From positions 1-26,339 of the IMG/VR virus record IMGVR_UViG_3300027759_000373: a stretch of DNA of 26,339 nucleotides; one strand, written 5' to 3'. A program made the position numbers and the translations under genes. Numbering within the stretch: position 1 is the stretch's first letter; each line of letters begins with the position of its first letter. Under the pieces are notes generated by a model. It saw nothing but the letters and a program-made list of their open reading frames with translations. It was not told the DNA's origin and ran no database searches. This DNA is from a virus. Of this stretch, positions 15,130 to 22,224 are shown piece after piece.

Positions 15130-15135
15130 AACAAT

Positions 15136-15450
15136 ATGGCAAATTTCGGGAATGTAAAGTCAACTTCAGTAGGAACCTCGGCGGTAAACCTAAAGGTTGT
15201 AACTACCCCTACCCTTGTTACAGGATGTAATATCCTAAACAAGATTGGATCAACTGCCTCAATATCTCTTTATGTGACAAACAACTCAGTAAATTACTAC
15301 ATATTTAAAGACAAGCAGATTGACGGAAATACAAACGTAGAGGCAATAACAGGAAACAAGATTGTCCTCGTAAGCGGAGATACATTAAAGGCAATATCAG
15401 ATGTTTCAGCCGCCTTTGATATAATTGTTTCTACACTGGACGGATTCTAA
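15136..15450 (+). CDS. Small beta-sandwich structural protein (paralogue 3 of 3), leaderless
   Basis: This 104-residue protein has LVTGCNILNKIGSTASISLYVT, then YYIFKDKQIDGNTNVEAITG, and ends with KAISDVSAAFDIIVSTLDGF. This is a compact form of the fold also seen at 11606 and 14743, known as a small virion-associated protein in marine phages. There is no ribosome-binding site; a TATAAT stands where a leaderless transcript would begin. The stop overlaps the next start (TAATG). Confidence 0.7.
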   Translation: MANFGNVKSTSVGTSAVNLKVVTTPTLVTGCNILNKIGSTASISLYVTNNSVNYYIFKDKQIDGNTNVEAITGNKIVLVSGDTLKAISDVSAAFDIIVSTLDGF

Positions 15451-15701
15451 TGGCTACAATATCTAACCCAAATGAGGTCTCAGACCTCAGCTTCGCAAAT
15501 AGCACATTTTATGGATTTAAGATTATTGCCGATACAGGCAAGTTCTATGTCCATGTAATAAATGACGGGTCAACCGTAGAATTACCAGTAGATGACGTAC
15601 TAAAAGATAATCAGTATAGAACTTGGATTTGGACCAAAAATACTGTACAATTTAGTTGGGACGGCACAAAGAAAACACACCTTAAGATGGAGATAAAATA
15701 A
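15450..15701 (+). CDS. Small protein of unknown function in the fibre block
   Basis: This 83-residue, beta-rich protein contains FYGFKIIADTGKFYVHVIND, then NQYRTWIWTKNTVQFSWDGT. It is not recognised. It overlaps both neighbours by one base (TAATG on each side), between a small virion protein and the longest fibre. A role as adaptor or assembly helper for the fibre at 15701 is plausible but unproven. Confidence 0.65.
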   Translation: MATISNPNEVSDLSFANSTFYGFKIIADTGKFYVHVINDGSTVELPVDDVLKDNQYRTWIWTKNTVQFSWDGTKKTHLKMEIK

Positions 15702-18118
15702 TGACACAAATTATAGATTTAGGCAAACTTAGATTTCACTGGGCTGACTCATGGAGTTCATCTACAGAATACGAATTAAACGACGTAGTCAAATACGGTG
15801 GAAACGCATACGTTTACACAAATGCAGTAGCGACAACCAACAACCTCCCAACTAACACCACATACTGGAAAACAATGGTGGAAGGAATCAACTTCTTAGG
15901 TATATATGGAACTGGCACAGCGTACAAGCCAGGAGACTCAGTAACACATGGGGCAAACCTTTATCTTTGCGAAAACCCATCAACTGGAAATACTCCACCA
16001 AATGCTACATATTGGTCAAAGCTTGCAAGTGGTATTCAGTACGAAGGTGCATACAGTTCATCTGCACAGTATCAGAAAGATGACATTGTATCTTACGGCG
16101 GAAGCGTATATATTGCTCTGCTAGACCACACAAACTTTGCAACAAGCAATGCAACCTATTGGGCAAAATTAGTAGACGGTACATATCCAGCACAAGCTGG
16201 TTTAACAAATTATATTTTAAAAACAGATGGCTCAAACGTCTCATGGACAAATGCCCCAACATTAGATGATGCAACAATTACTGATGATCTAATTGTAGGA
16301 GGAACAACATATGCTGGAAATGCTGCAGATAATTTTGATACTGACGCAGTCCTAACTGGAGCCAGAGCAGTATTTGATATGGACTCATCTCCATATGGAC
16401 AGATTGCAGTACACAACTCAAATACAACTTCATCAACAGATGTTATTGCATATTCCGCAAATGGAATAGATGCCTCTGGTTGGATTGATATGGGTATCAC
16501 TGGAGAAGACTTTAACCAAGCAACATTTGGAATTACAGGACCAAATGATGGATATATCTTCATGCAAGCCCCTGAAACATTTACAGAGACTGTAACAAAC
16601 AAAGCATTAACAAGCAACGTAGCGACACTAACTATTGGAGCAAACGACTTTAGAGTTGGAATGCCAGTAACCGTATCAGGCGTTGACGCAACATTTAACG
16701 GAACATATACAATTACAGCCAGAACATCTACAACATTTAGTTATGCAAAAACAGCATCTAACGTAACATCAACAGCGGCTTCAGGTACAGCAGTTGCTGG
16801 TAAAACTGGAGCAGGTAATTTAGTTCTTGCAACTGGGGCAAACGGCACTGCAAATAAAATTGTATTTGCGGCTGGCGGTTATGATTCTGGCAGTACTCAA
16901 ATGGAAATTGTTCCAAATAGTAAAGTTTCTATTAACATCCCAACAGCCTCAACATCTTCTACAACAGGAGCACTTGTTGTAAACGGCGGAGTAGGAATTG
17001 CAGGCTCTGTTAATATTGCAGGAAATACAACAATTACAGGTAACCTATCATTCGGCGGAGGATCAACAAGCGCAGAAAACCTAACAGTTACAAACCCAAT
17101 GATCTTTGCAGGAGCTGGAAATAACGCAGATACTCAAGACTTAGGTCTTATCGGAGAATATTCAGCAACAGTAACAGTTTCTACAGCTACAGTAAATAAT
17201 AAAGCATTAGCAAGCAATGTTGCAACATTAACAACTGCAGCGGCACACAATTTCCTAGTAGGAGATAGAATAACAGTCGCTGGAGTAGATGCAACCTTCA
17301 ATGGTACATATGCACTTACAGCAGTTCCAACATCAACAACATTTAGCTATGCTAAAACAGCATCAAATGTAACTTCAGCAGCTGTATCGCCAACAGGAAC
17401 AGCAGATGCTGTAACTCGTCGTAAATACGCTGGTGTAGCAAGAGATGCTACTGATTCAAAGATTAAATTCTTCCAGGATGCAACAACTACTCCTTCATCA
17501 ACAGTCAACTTTGCAGAAGCAGGCGTAACATATGCAGATGTAGTAATGGATGACCTAGAAGTAGATCAAATTACTGCTACAGGTAACCTTGCAGTCGGCA
17601 CAAATAAGCTAACAGTCAACGCATCAACAGGTGCAGTAGGAATGTCTGGAGCCTTAACAACAACAGGATTAATTACAGCAAATGGTGGATTAACTACATC
17701 AGGAGCATTAACAGTATCTGGTGGTGCAGTATTTACGGGTGCAACAGATATTCAAGAAATGCGTGAAACGGTAGTAGATGTTACCCTCGCATCAAACGCA
17801 GGAACCTTAGATTGGACAGCGGGCAATATTTATTACATTGCAACAGCACCAACTGGAAACATGACGCTAAATGTTACAAACGTACCAACAGATGCTTCAA
17901 AAGTTATGACAATTAACGTGCTAACCACACAAGGATCAACTGGTTATATTCCAGCAACATTCCAAATAGGTGCAGCCGCACAAACAATTCGATGGGCTGG
18001 TGGAACCGCACCAACTCCAACATCTTCAGCAGGAAAGATTGATATCTTCTCCTTTACCATGCAGCGTACCACTGGTGGCGCATGGATTGTATACGGTACA
18101 GCTTCACTAAACTTCTAA
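15701..18118 (+). CDS. Longest tail fibre, three N-terminal CBM5/12-like units (B-type cap)
   Basis: This 805-residue protein starts with three units of about 48 residues (near 18-60, 65-108 and 114-156), each of form Y-x-x-x-D-x-V-x-Y/H-G-x-x-Y...YW. This is the pattern of chitin-binding CBM5/12-like modules. Next come ASGWIDMGITGEDF and DGYIFMQAPE, then the inserted domain twice (about 16582-16800 and 17185-17400, each with VDATFNGTY). GALVVNGGVGIAGSVNIAG fibre repeats and a long Thr/Ala-rich section follow. The last 120 or so residues are the cap shared with the fibre at 12101 (QGSTGYIPATFQIG, RWAGGTAPTPTSSAGKID). This is probably a major host-recognition fibre. It is translationally coupled to the gene before it (TAATG). 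Confidence 0.85.
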   Translation: MTQIIDLGKLRFHWADSWSSSTEYELNDVVKYGGNAYVYTNAVATTNNLPTNTTYWKTMVEGINFLGIYGTGTAYKPGDSVTHGANLYLCENPSTGNTPPNATYWSKLASGIQYEGAYSSSAQYQKDDIVSYGGSVYIALLDHTNFATSNATYWAKLVDGTYPAQAGLTNYILKTDGSNVSWTNAPTLDDATITDDLIVGGTTYAGNAADNFDTDAVLTGARAVFDMDSSPYGQIAVHNSNTTSSTDVIAYSANGIDASGWIDMGITGEDFNQATFGITGPNDGYIFMQAPETFTETVTNKALTSNVATLTIGANDFRVGMPVTVSGVDATFNGTYTITARTSTTFSYAKTASNVTSTAASGTAVAGKTGAGNLVLATGANGTANKIVFAAGGYDSGSTQMEIVPNSKVSINIPTASTSSTTGALVVNGGVGIAGSVNIAGNTTITGNLSFGGGSTSAENLTVTNPMIFAGAGNNADTQDLGLIGEYSATVTVSTATVNNKALASNVATLTTAAAHNFLVGDRITVAGVDATFNGTYALTAVPTSTTFSYAKTASNVTSAAVSPTGTADAVTRRKYAGVARDATDSKIKFFQDATTTPSSTVNFAEAGVTYADVVMDDLEVDQITATGNLAVGTNKLTVNASTGAVGMSGALTTTGLITANGGLTTSGALTVSGGAVFTGATDIQEMRETVVDVTLASNAGTLDWTAGNIYYIATAPTGNMTLNVTNVPTDASKVMTINVLTTQGSTGYIPATFQIGAAAQTIRWAGGTAPTPTSSAGKIDIFSFTMQRTTGGAWIVYGTASLNF

Positions 18119-18129
18119 AGGAGGCTTAA

Positions 18130-19014
18130 ATGCCATTTATTTCTAGCGTAAGAGGATCTTTCGGTGCACAAGGCCGTCCTGGCAAGAGAAAAGGAATTGG
18201 GGCAGGATCCACTGGTGGAGCAATCACAACAGCAGGCGGATATCGGATACACACATTCACAACAGTAGGCTCATCAACATTTACACCAGATGCAGAAGGC
18301 AATGTAGAAGTTTTAATCGTCGGCGGTGGATCTGGTGGCGCTGAAGGCGAAGGCGGAGCAGGCGCAGGTGGAGCTATTCAATACGGTTCAACAATTGCTA
18401 TTGCACAAACAGGACAGAACGTAGTAGTTGGAAATTTTAGTGCTGGTAAAGCGCAAACTTCTTGGGGATCTCAAACTGCAGGAAATGCTGCTAGTCCATC
18501 TACATTTTCTTCTGTAACCGCCGTTGGTGGCGGTGCTGCTGCTGCTGGTCCTGGTAGCGGAGGAGCACAAACTGGTGCCGCTAACACAGGAAGCACACAA
18601 GGATCTGGATATACAGCCTACGGATATGCTGGAGGAGCTGGCGGTGGTAGATCAGGTGGCGGAGGCGCTGGCGGAGGCGGAACTGGCGGAAATGCTCCAG
18701 CAAACTACTCAGCTGGAAACGGTGGACCATCTAGATCATTTTCAATATCTGGAACAGCAACAGATTATGCAGGAGGTGGAGGTGGAGGTACTGCAAGTTC
18801 TAATGGAAGCGGAGACGGCGGTGCTTCAGTAGTTGGAATTGGTGGAGGCGCTGGCGCTGGTAATGGAATTTTTAATAACAATCAAGCACCGTCAGCAAGT
18901 ATAGCAAACAGAGGTTCTGGCGGTGGCGGTGGAGGACATATTCACGGTTCAGGAATTGCTGGTGCTGGCGGTAATGGATCAGCAGGAATTGTAATAGTCA
19001 GATACCCTATTTAA
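18130..19014 (+). CDS. Glycine-rich adhesin-like fibre-tip protein
   Basis: This 294-residue protein has GSFGAQGRPGKRKG near its start and a sugar- or protein-binding front (YRIHTFTTVGSSTFTPDAEG, then VEVLIVGGGSGG). A long Gly-rich part with repeated GGGGG-type runs follows, and the protein closes with AGIVIVRYPI. This matches the glycine-rich C-terminal domains of phage adhesins, where runs of Gly form polyglycine-II-like sandwiches at fibre tips (the Salmonella phage S16 gp38 type). Resemblance to S16 is by composition, not alignment. AAAGGAGG precedes the ATG. It ends only two bases before the convergent minus-strand gene. Confidence 0.78.
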   Translation: MPFISSVRGSFGAQGRPGKRKGIGAGSTGGAITTAGGYRIHTFTTVGSSTFTPDAEGNVEVLIVGGGSGGAEGEGGAGAGGAIQYGSTIAIAQTGQNVVVGNFSAGKAQTSWGSQTAGNAASPSTFSSVTAVGGGAAAAGPGSGGAQTGAANTGSTQGSGYTAYGYAGGAGGGRSGGGGAGGGGTGGNAPANYSAGNGGPSRSFSISGTATDYAGGGGGGTASSNGSGDGGASVVGIGGGAGAGNGIFNNNQAPSASIANRGSGGGGGGHIHGSGIAGAGGNGSAGIVIVRYPI

Positions 19015-19016
19015 TT

Positions 19017-19736
19017 TTAAATAAATTCTTTTCTTTTCCAAAAATAATTTTTATACCCATCATAGATATACTTTCTAATAGAATGTTTTTTCTTCATGAG
19101 TAAATCTGGATCATATTCATTTACACAAGACTTCCAAGATTCACGCTTTATAGGAATTATTTGATACATTGGGGTTCCAGCAGGAATAATTTTACCATTA
19201 AATTCCTTTTTTAAGAAAAATGGAAATGCTCCAGATATTTCATGGCTGTAAACATCACTATCTACAATTCCAGACAAAGAAGTAAACGGAAGGTCAAATC
19301 TATTTAACGGATGGGTAAATAACACAGAGTATCCTTCAGGCATAATTGGAACCCAATGTTGAAGCCATATAAACTCTATAGGGAAATATTCATTACTAAT
19401 TTCTAATGTAGTTGGTTTCATTCTATATGAAGCAATCTCAGGTCCCGTAGGAAATGCTATATTAACTTTATAGTTCCCATCAGAATCCTCGTCTACTTTT
19501 ATATATATATCAGTCCATGTTTCTTGTATATATCCAGAAGTAAACGCATCTAAAAAAGGCATGCACATTTTTATATTGGTATTGTTCTGAACTCCCTCGC
19601 TATTAAATTCAGGCTTTTCACGATCCACTGGTTTTACTTTTTTAAACCAGTCAGGAATATATTTTTTGGCTGATTGAGGGGGCAAAGAAGTTAAGGCGCA
19701 TTCCTTGCTAGAAGGTTGATACTGTATATTTTTCAT
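19017..19736 (-). CDS. Unknown-family protein, copy B (paralogue of the 9487-10224 gene)
   Basis: This 239-residue soluble protein is a diverged homologue of the gene at 9487 (shared blocks CMPFLDAFTSGYIQ, the PEGYSVLFTHPLNRFDLPF block and AGTPMYQIIPIKRESW). It is one of only two minus-strand genes in the window. It lies convergent to the glycine-rich adhesin (two bases between the stops) and divergent to the 19790 gene. A TATAAT extended -10 (complement of 19760-19768) stands 24 bases before the ATG; the ribosome-binding site is weak. Copy A sits with the hydroxylases and copy B beside the halogenase operon. Function unknown. Confidence 0.82.
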   Translation of the reverse strand: MKNIQYQPSSKECALTSLPPQSAKKYIPDWFKKVKPVDREKPEFNSEGVQNNTNIKMCMPFLDAFTSGYIQETWTDIYIKVDEDSDGNYKVNIAFPTGPEIASYRMKPTTLEISNEYFPIEFIWLQHWVPIMPEGYSVLFTHPLNRFDLPFTSLSGIVDSDVYSHEISGAFPFFLKKEFNGKIIPAGTPMYQIIPIKRESWKSCVNEYDPDLLMKKKHSIRKYIYDGYKNYFWKRKEFI

Positions 19737-19754
19737 ATTATTCCATTCTATATG

Positions 19755-19783
19755 TTTACATTATAGCATTTAAATGATAGACT
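19755..19783 (+). promoter_or_regulatory. Two-box promoter of the halogenase operon, leaderless
   Basis: TTTACA (19755-19760), exactly 17 bases of spacer, then TGATAGACT, with the -10 TAGACT at 19778-19783. The GTG start at 19790 is exactly 12 bases after the first base of the -10, the same distance as at the three TAGTATAAT genes. The promoter overlaps the minus-strand one. Confidence 0.6.
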
Positions 19784-19789
19784 TTACAA
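19760..19789 (-). promoter_or_regulatory. Minus-strand promoter, extended -10 TGCTATAAT
   Basis: On the minus strand, TTGTAA (complement of 19784-19789) is followed by TGCTATAAT, with the -10 as complement of 19760-19765. The spacer is 18 bases. It faces the + strand promoter in the same bases, so the two directions probably exclude each other. Confidence 0.55.
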
Positions 19790-20161
19790 GTGCCTATTTT
19801 TAGAACTACATATAATATATTAAAAGATCCATCACAGGGAGATATCTTTGACGAAAACTGGATGAATTTTGATACTATTCAAACACCTCCTAAGAGAAAT
19901 TGGGACTATGCTAGAGAAATGCAAATAGAGGATGTTGACGTATGGGAAGTTATTTCTGAAGGAGGCAAAGGAATTGGAATATATGCGTCCTGGTCTCCAT
20001 ATGCAGAGTTTTATATGGTTACAAATGGTTTAGACAGAATAGAAACTTTTTATGGAGTAGGAGCACAAAAAAGATTAAAGAGATACCTAGATAGCCTAGG
20101 CATTCGTTACCCCCAAAATCCAATATGGGTAGAGCCAGAGGAAATGTATTTATATGAATAA
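19790..20161 (+). CDS. Small unknown protein, first gene of the halogenase operon (GTG start, leaderless)
   Basis: This 123-residue protein is not recognised. It is rich in Trp, Tyr and acidic residues (DVDVWEVISEGGKGIGIYAS, then WSPYAEFYMVTNG), and the middle looks beta-rich. The C-terminus has a positive helix (GAQKRLKRYLDSLGI) and an acidic tail. The GTG at 19790 is taken as start because a -10 box stands at the leaderless distance and no ribosome-binding site is present. Its end overlaps the halogenase start by 8 bases, so the two are co-translated. A role as partner of the halogenase is possible. Confidence 0.72.
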   Translation: MPIFRTTYNILKDPSQGDIFDENWMNFDTIQTPPKRNWDYAREMQIEDVDVWEVISEGGKGIGIYASWSPYAEFYMVTNGLDRIETFYGVGAQKRLKRYLDSLGIRYPQNPIWVEPEEMYLYE

Positions 20162-21746
20162 TAAAATAGATAAAATTGTAATTATAGGTGGAGGATCAGC
20201 AGGATGGATGGTTGCCTCTACATTAATAAAGTTTTTCCCAGAAAAAGATATAACCCTTGTTGCATCTGAGTCAATACCAACAGTTGGCGTAGGAGAAAGT
20301 ACACTAGCAGACCTAAATGCATGGCTTCATCTTTTAGACATTAAGGTATCTGACTTTTTATCAGAAGTCGATGGAACTTTTAAAATGGGCATTGGGTTTA
20401 CTGATTTTTATAATAAAGATTCGGGCACGATATTCTATCCATTTGGAAGACCAGACACCGCCGCCTCATTGTTTGGCCTGACAGACTGGCATATTAGAAA
20501 AGCTCAAGACGATTCAATTGATTCAACAGATTATGTAAATACGCATTTCCCACTAATGAGTTTAATTAATAGCAATAAGATGCTATCTGAAAATACTGAA
20601 GAATTTCTTCCAACAGTAAAATCTAGGGACATTGGCTATCAAGTAGATGCCTCAAAGTTTGGATGGTATCTAAGAACAAAATATGCAATGCCAAAAGGCG
20701 TAAAGTTTATGGATAATGTTGTTACAAAAGTTAATGTAGGAGAAGATGGAGTTTCATCAATCGACCTAGATAACGGAAATAATATCACAGCCGATTTATT
20801 TGTAGATTGCAGCGGATTCAAGAGTCTGCTTTTAGGTGAAGCTTTAAACGCAGAATTTGTTTCTACAAAACATAGACTGCCTAATAATAAAGCCTGGGCT
20901 TCTCCAGTTGCATATACTGATAAAGAAAAAGAGCTTGAGTTATTTACAAACTGTACAGCGATAGAAAACGGCTGGGTTTGGAATACCCCTTTATGGTCCA
21001 GAATAGGATCTGGATATGTTTACTCTGATGAATTTGTTGATGATGATACAGCATTGCAAGAATTTAAATCCCACCTAGATTCTAAAAAAATGAAAGTCTA
21101 TAACCCAAACAGGTCTAAGGACATGGAATTTAGACAGGTGCATATAAGAAACGGATACTATAAAAAAACATGGATAAAAAATACTGTTGCCATAGGTTTA
21201 GCATCAGGGTTTTTAGAGCCGTTAGAAAGCACGGGGCTATGGTTTGTTCATCAACACGCAATAAATATTGTAGATATATTGAAAAGAAAATATGTAACTC
21301 AATTTGATAAAGATCTATATAACACTCGCACCAATAAAGACTATAAGATTATGATGGATTTTGTGGCCCTTCATTACGCATTCAGCAATAGGGCTGATAC
21401 GCCGTACTGGAAATCTATATCTTCTAAAGTTTTTTCAGAAGAAATGATGGAGAATTTACCAAACGGGATAGACCCAGATGGATTTGCTGGATTTTCTCAA
21501 TCTTTTAATATGGGAAGAGAATATACTGGATACGGGATCACTTCTGTTGCTGTTGGTCTCGGATACCATTTATTTGAAAAACATAATGTAGATAGAAACA
21601 TTTTTTATGGACAACAAGATTTTGCAGAAGGTCTTTCTAATAGCTTTAGCTATATGGATGCCAGAAAAGAAAAATGGAATCATGCTGCAAAATTTCAGCC
21701 AACACACTATCAATACTTAAAGGAGAATCACTATAATGAAATTTAG
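20154..21746 (+). CDS. Flavin-dependent tryptophan-halogenase-family enzyme
   Basis: This 530-residue protein has the family hallmarks in order: FAD-binding GGGSAGW (12-18), GVGEST (45-50), the catalytic lysine in TFKMG (K77, equal to K79 of PrnA/RebH), W274-V-W276-N-T278-P279 (the WxWxIP motif, here with Thr for Ile) and FLEPLESTG (353-361). Such enzymes use FADH2, O2 and halide to make a hypohalous-acid-like species that halogenates aromatic rings. A viral member, VirX1 of cyanophage Syn10, is known. It overlaps both neighbours (8 and 11 bases). No flavin reductase gene is in the window, so FADH2 would come from the host or from elsewhere in the genome. The substrate, free or in a protein, is not readable. 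Confidence 0.88.
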   Translation: MNNKIDKIVIIGGGSAGWMVASTLIKFFPEKDITLVASESIPTVGVGESTLADLNAWLHLLDIKVSDFLSEVDGTFKMGIGFTDFYNKDSGTIFYPFGRPDTAASLFGLTDWHIRKAQDDSIDSTDYVNTHFPLMSLINSNKMLSENTEEFLPTVKSRDIGYQVDASKFGWYLRTKYAMPKGVKFMDNVVTKVNVGEDGVSSIDLDNGNNITADLFVDCSGFKSLLLGEALNAEFVSTKHRLPNNKAWASPVAYTDKEKELELFTNCTAIENGWVWNTPLWSRIGSGYVYSDEFVDDDTALQEFKSHLDSKKMKVYNPNRSKDMEFRQVHIRNGYYKKTWIKNTVAIGLASGFLEPLESTGLWFVHQHAINIVDILKRKYVTQFDKDLYNTRTNKDYKIMMDFVALHYAFSNRADTPYWKSISSKVFSEEMMENLPNGIDPDGFAGFSQSFNMGREYTGYGITSVAVGLGYHLFEKHNVDRNIFYGQQDFAEGLSNSFSYMDARKEKWNHAAKFQPTHYQYLKENHYNEI

Positions 21747-22029
21747 AACACAGTGGCTAGAGGCTTTAAAAACTATGAGATTTAAGTCTTACTGGGACAA
21801 GCCAAATACCGTAGAGTTTTTTGCCTTTATGACAAAAATTGCAATCATATTTCCTGGCCTACTATTGGGCAAGCAGTTTTGGTGGCTATACATATTTGCC
21901 TTAGTTTCAAGCATATCTTTAATATGGTCCTCTACGGTAAAAACTCTGCCTACAATTATTTGGTTTAATATCCTATGGTCCATGCTAGCGTCCTTGTCTA
22001 TAGCAAAGCATTTTGGACTTATCTTGTAG
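21736..22029 (+). CDS. Small three-helix membrane protein
   Basis: This 97-residue protein has three likely membrane segments (about 28-46, 48-66 and 70-93: FMTKIAIIFPGLLLG, WWLYIFALVSSISLIW, TIIWFNILWSMLASLSI). The preceding N-terminal part is positively charged and soluble. It overlaps the halogenase by 11 bases and follows an AGGAG (21721-21725). A function with the halogenase is possible only by context. It could also be a lysis or superinfection-exclusion protein. Confidence 0.7.
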   Translation: MKFRTQWLEALKTMRFKSYWDKPNTVEFFAFMTKIAIIFPGLLLGKQFWWLYIFALVSSISLIWSSTVKTLPTIIWFNILWSMLASLSIAKHFGLIL

Positions 22030-22035
22030 TATAAT
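22027..22035 (+). promoter_or_regulatory. TAGTATAAT promoter, leaderless type
   Basis: TAGTATAAT with the -10 at 22030-22035, exactly 12 bases before the ATG at 22042, inside and just after the stop of the membrane-protein gene. Same word and spacing as at 15121 and 24989. No -35 box. Confidence 0.6.
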
Positions 22036-22041
22036 TAAACC

Positions 22042-22188
22042 ATGCCTGGATACTTGACTAATAGATATATTACCTTGAACCCCGCCGCCGATGTTCAGAC
22101 GGTAACAACAAGCGTAACAGCCCTTGCCTCAAGAGTAACTGAGGCGGAATCAAGCATAGATGATCTTAGCCTTAATATAGGCGTTTAA
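22042..22188 (+). CDS. 48-residue mini-protein, leaderless
   Basis: It reads MPGYLTNRYITLNPAADVQT, then TSVTALASRVTEAESSIDDL, and ends LSLNIGV. The middle and end form a heptad-like helix, similar to the C-terminal helix of the gene at 11606. It is supported by a TATAAT at the leaderless distance, by its position between a promoter and the next fibre, and by its fibre-like composition. It could act in fibre trimer assembly. Confidence 0.5.
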   Translation: MPGYLTNRYITLNPAADVQTVTTSVTALASRVTEAESSIDDLSLNIGV

Positions 22189-22198
22189 ACCTACTTAA

Positions 22199-22207
22199 TG
22201 CTATAAT
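22199..22207 (+). promoter_or_regulatory. Extended -10 promoter TGCTATAAT
   Basis: TGCTATAAT at 22199-22207, preceded by AA, gives the same AATGCTATAAT word as at 12074 and on the minus strand at 19760-19770. The ATG is 23 bases after the -10 start. AAGGAG (22213-22218) would be at the 5' end of the transcript. No -35 box. Confidence 0.6.
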
Positions 22208-22224
22208 TTCAGAAGGAGATACAC

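Noticed and set aside
18388-18832. Open frames in other frames over the glycine-rich gene
   Set aside because: They arise from GGT/GGC-rich sequence without stops; composition is biased and no start site is supported.
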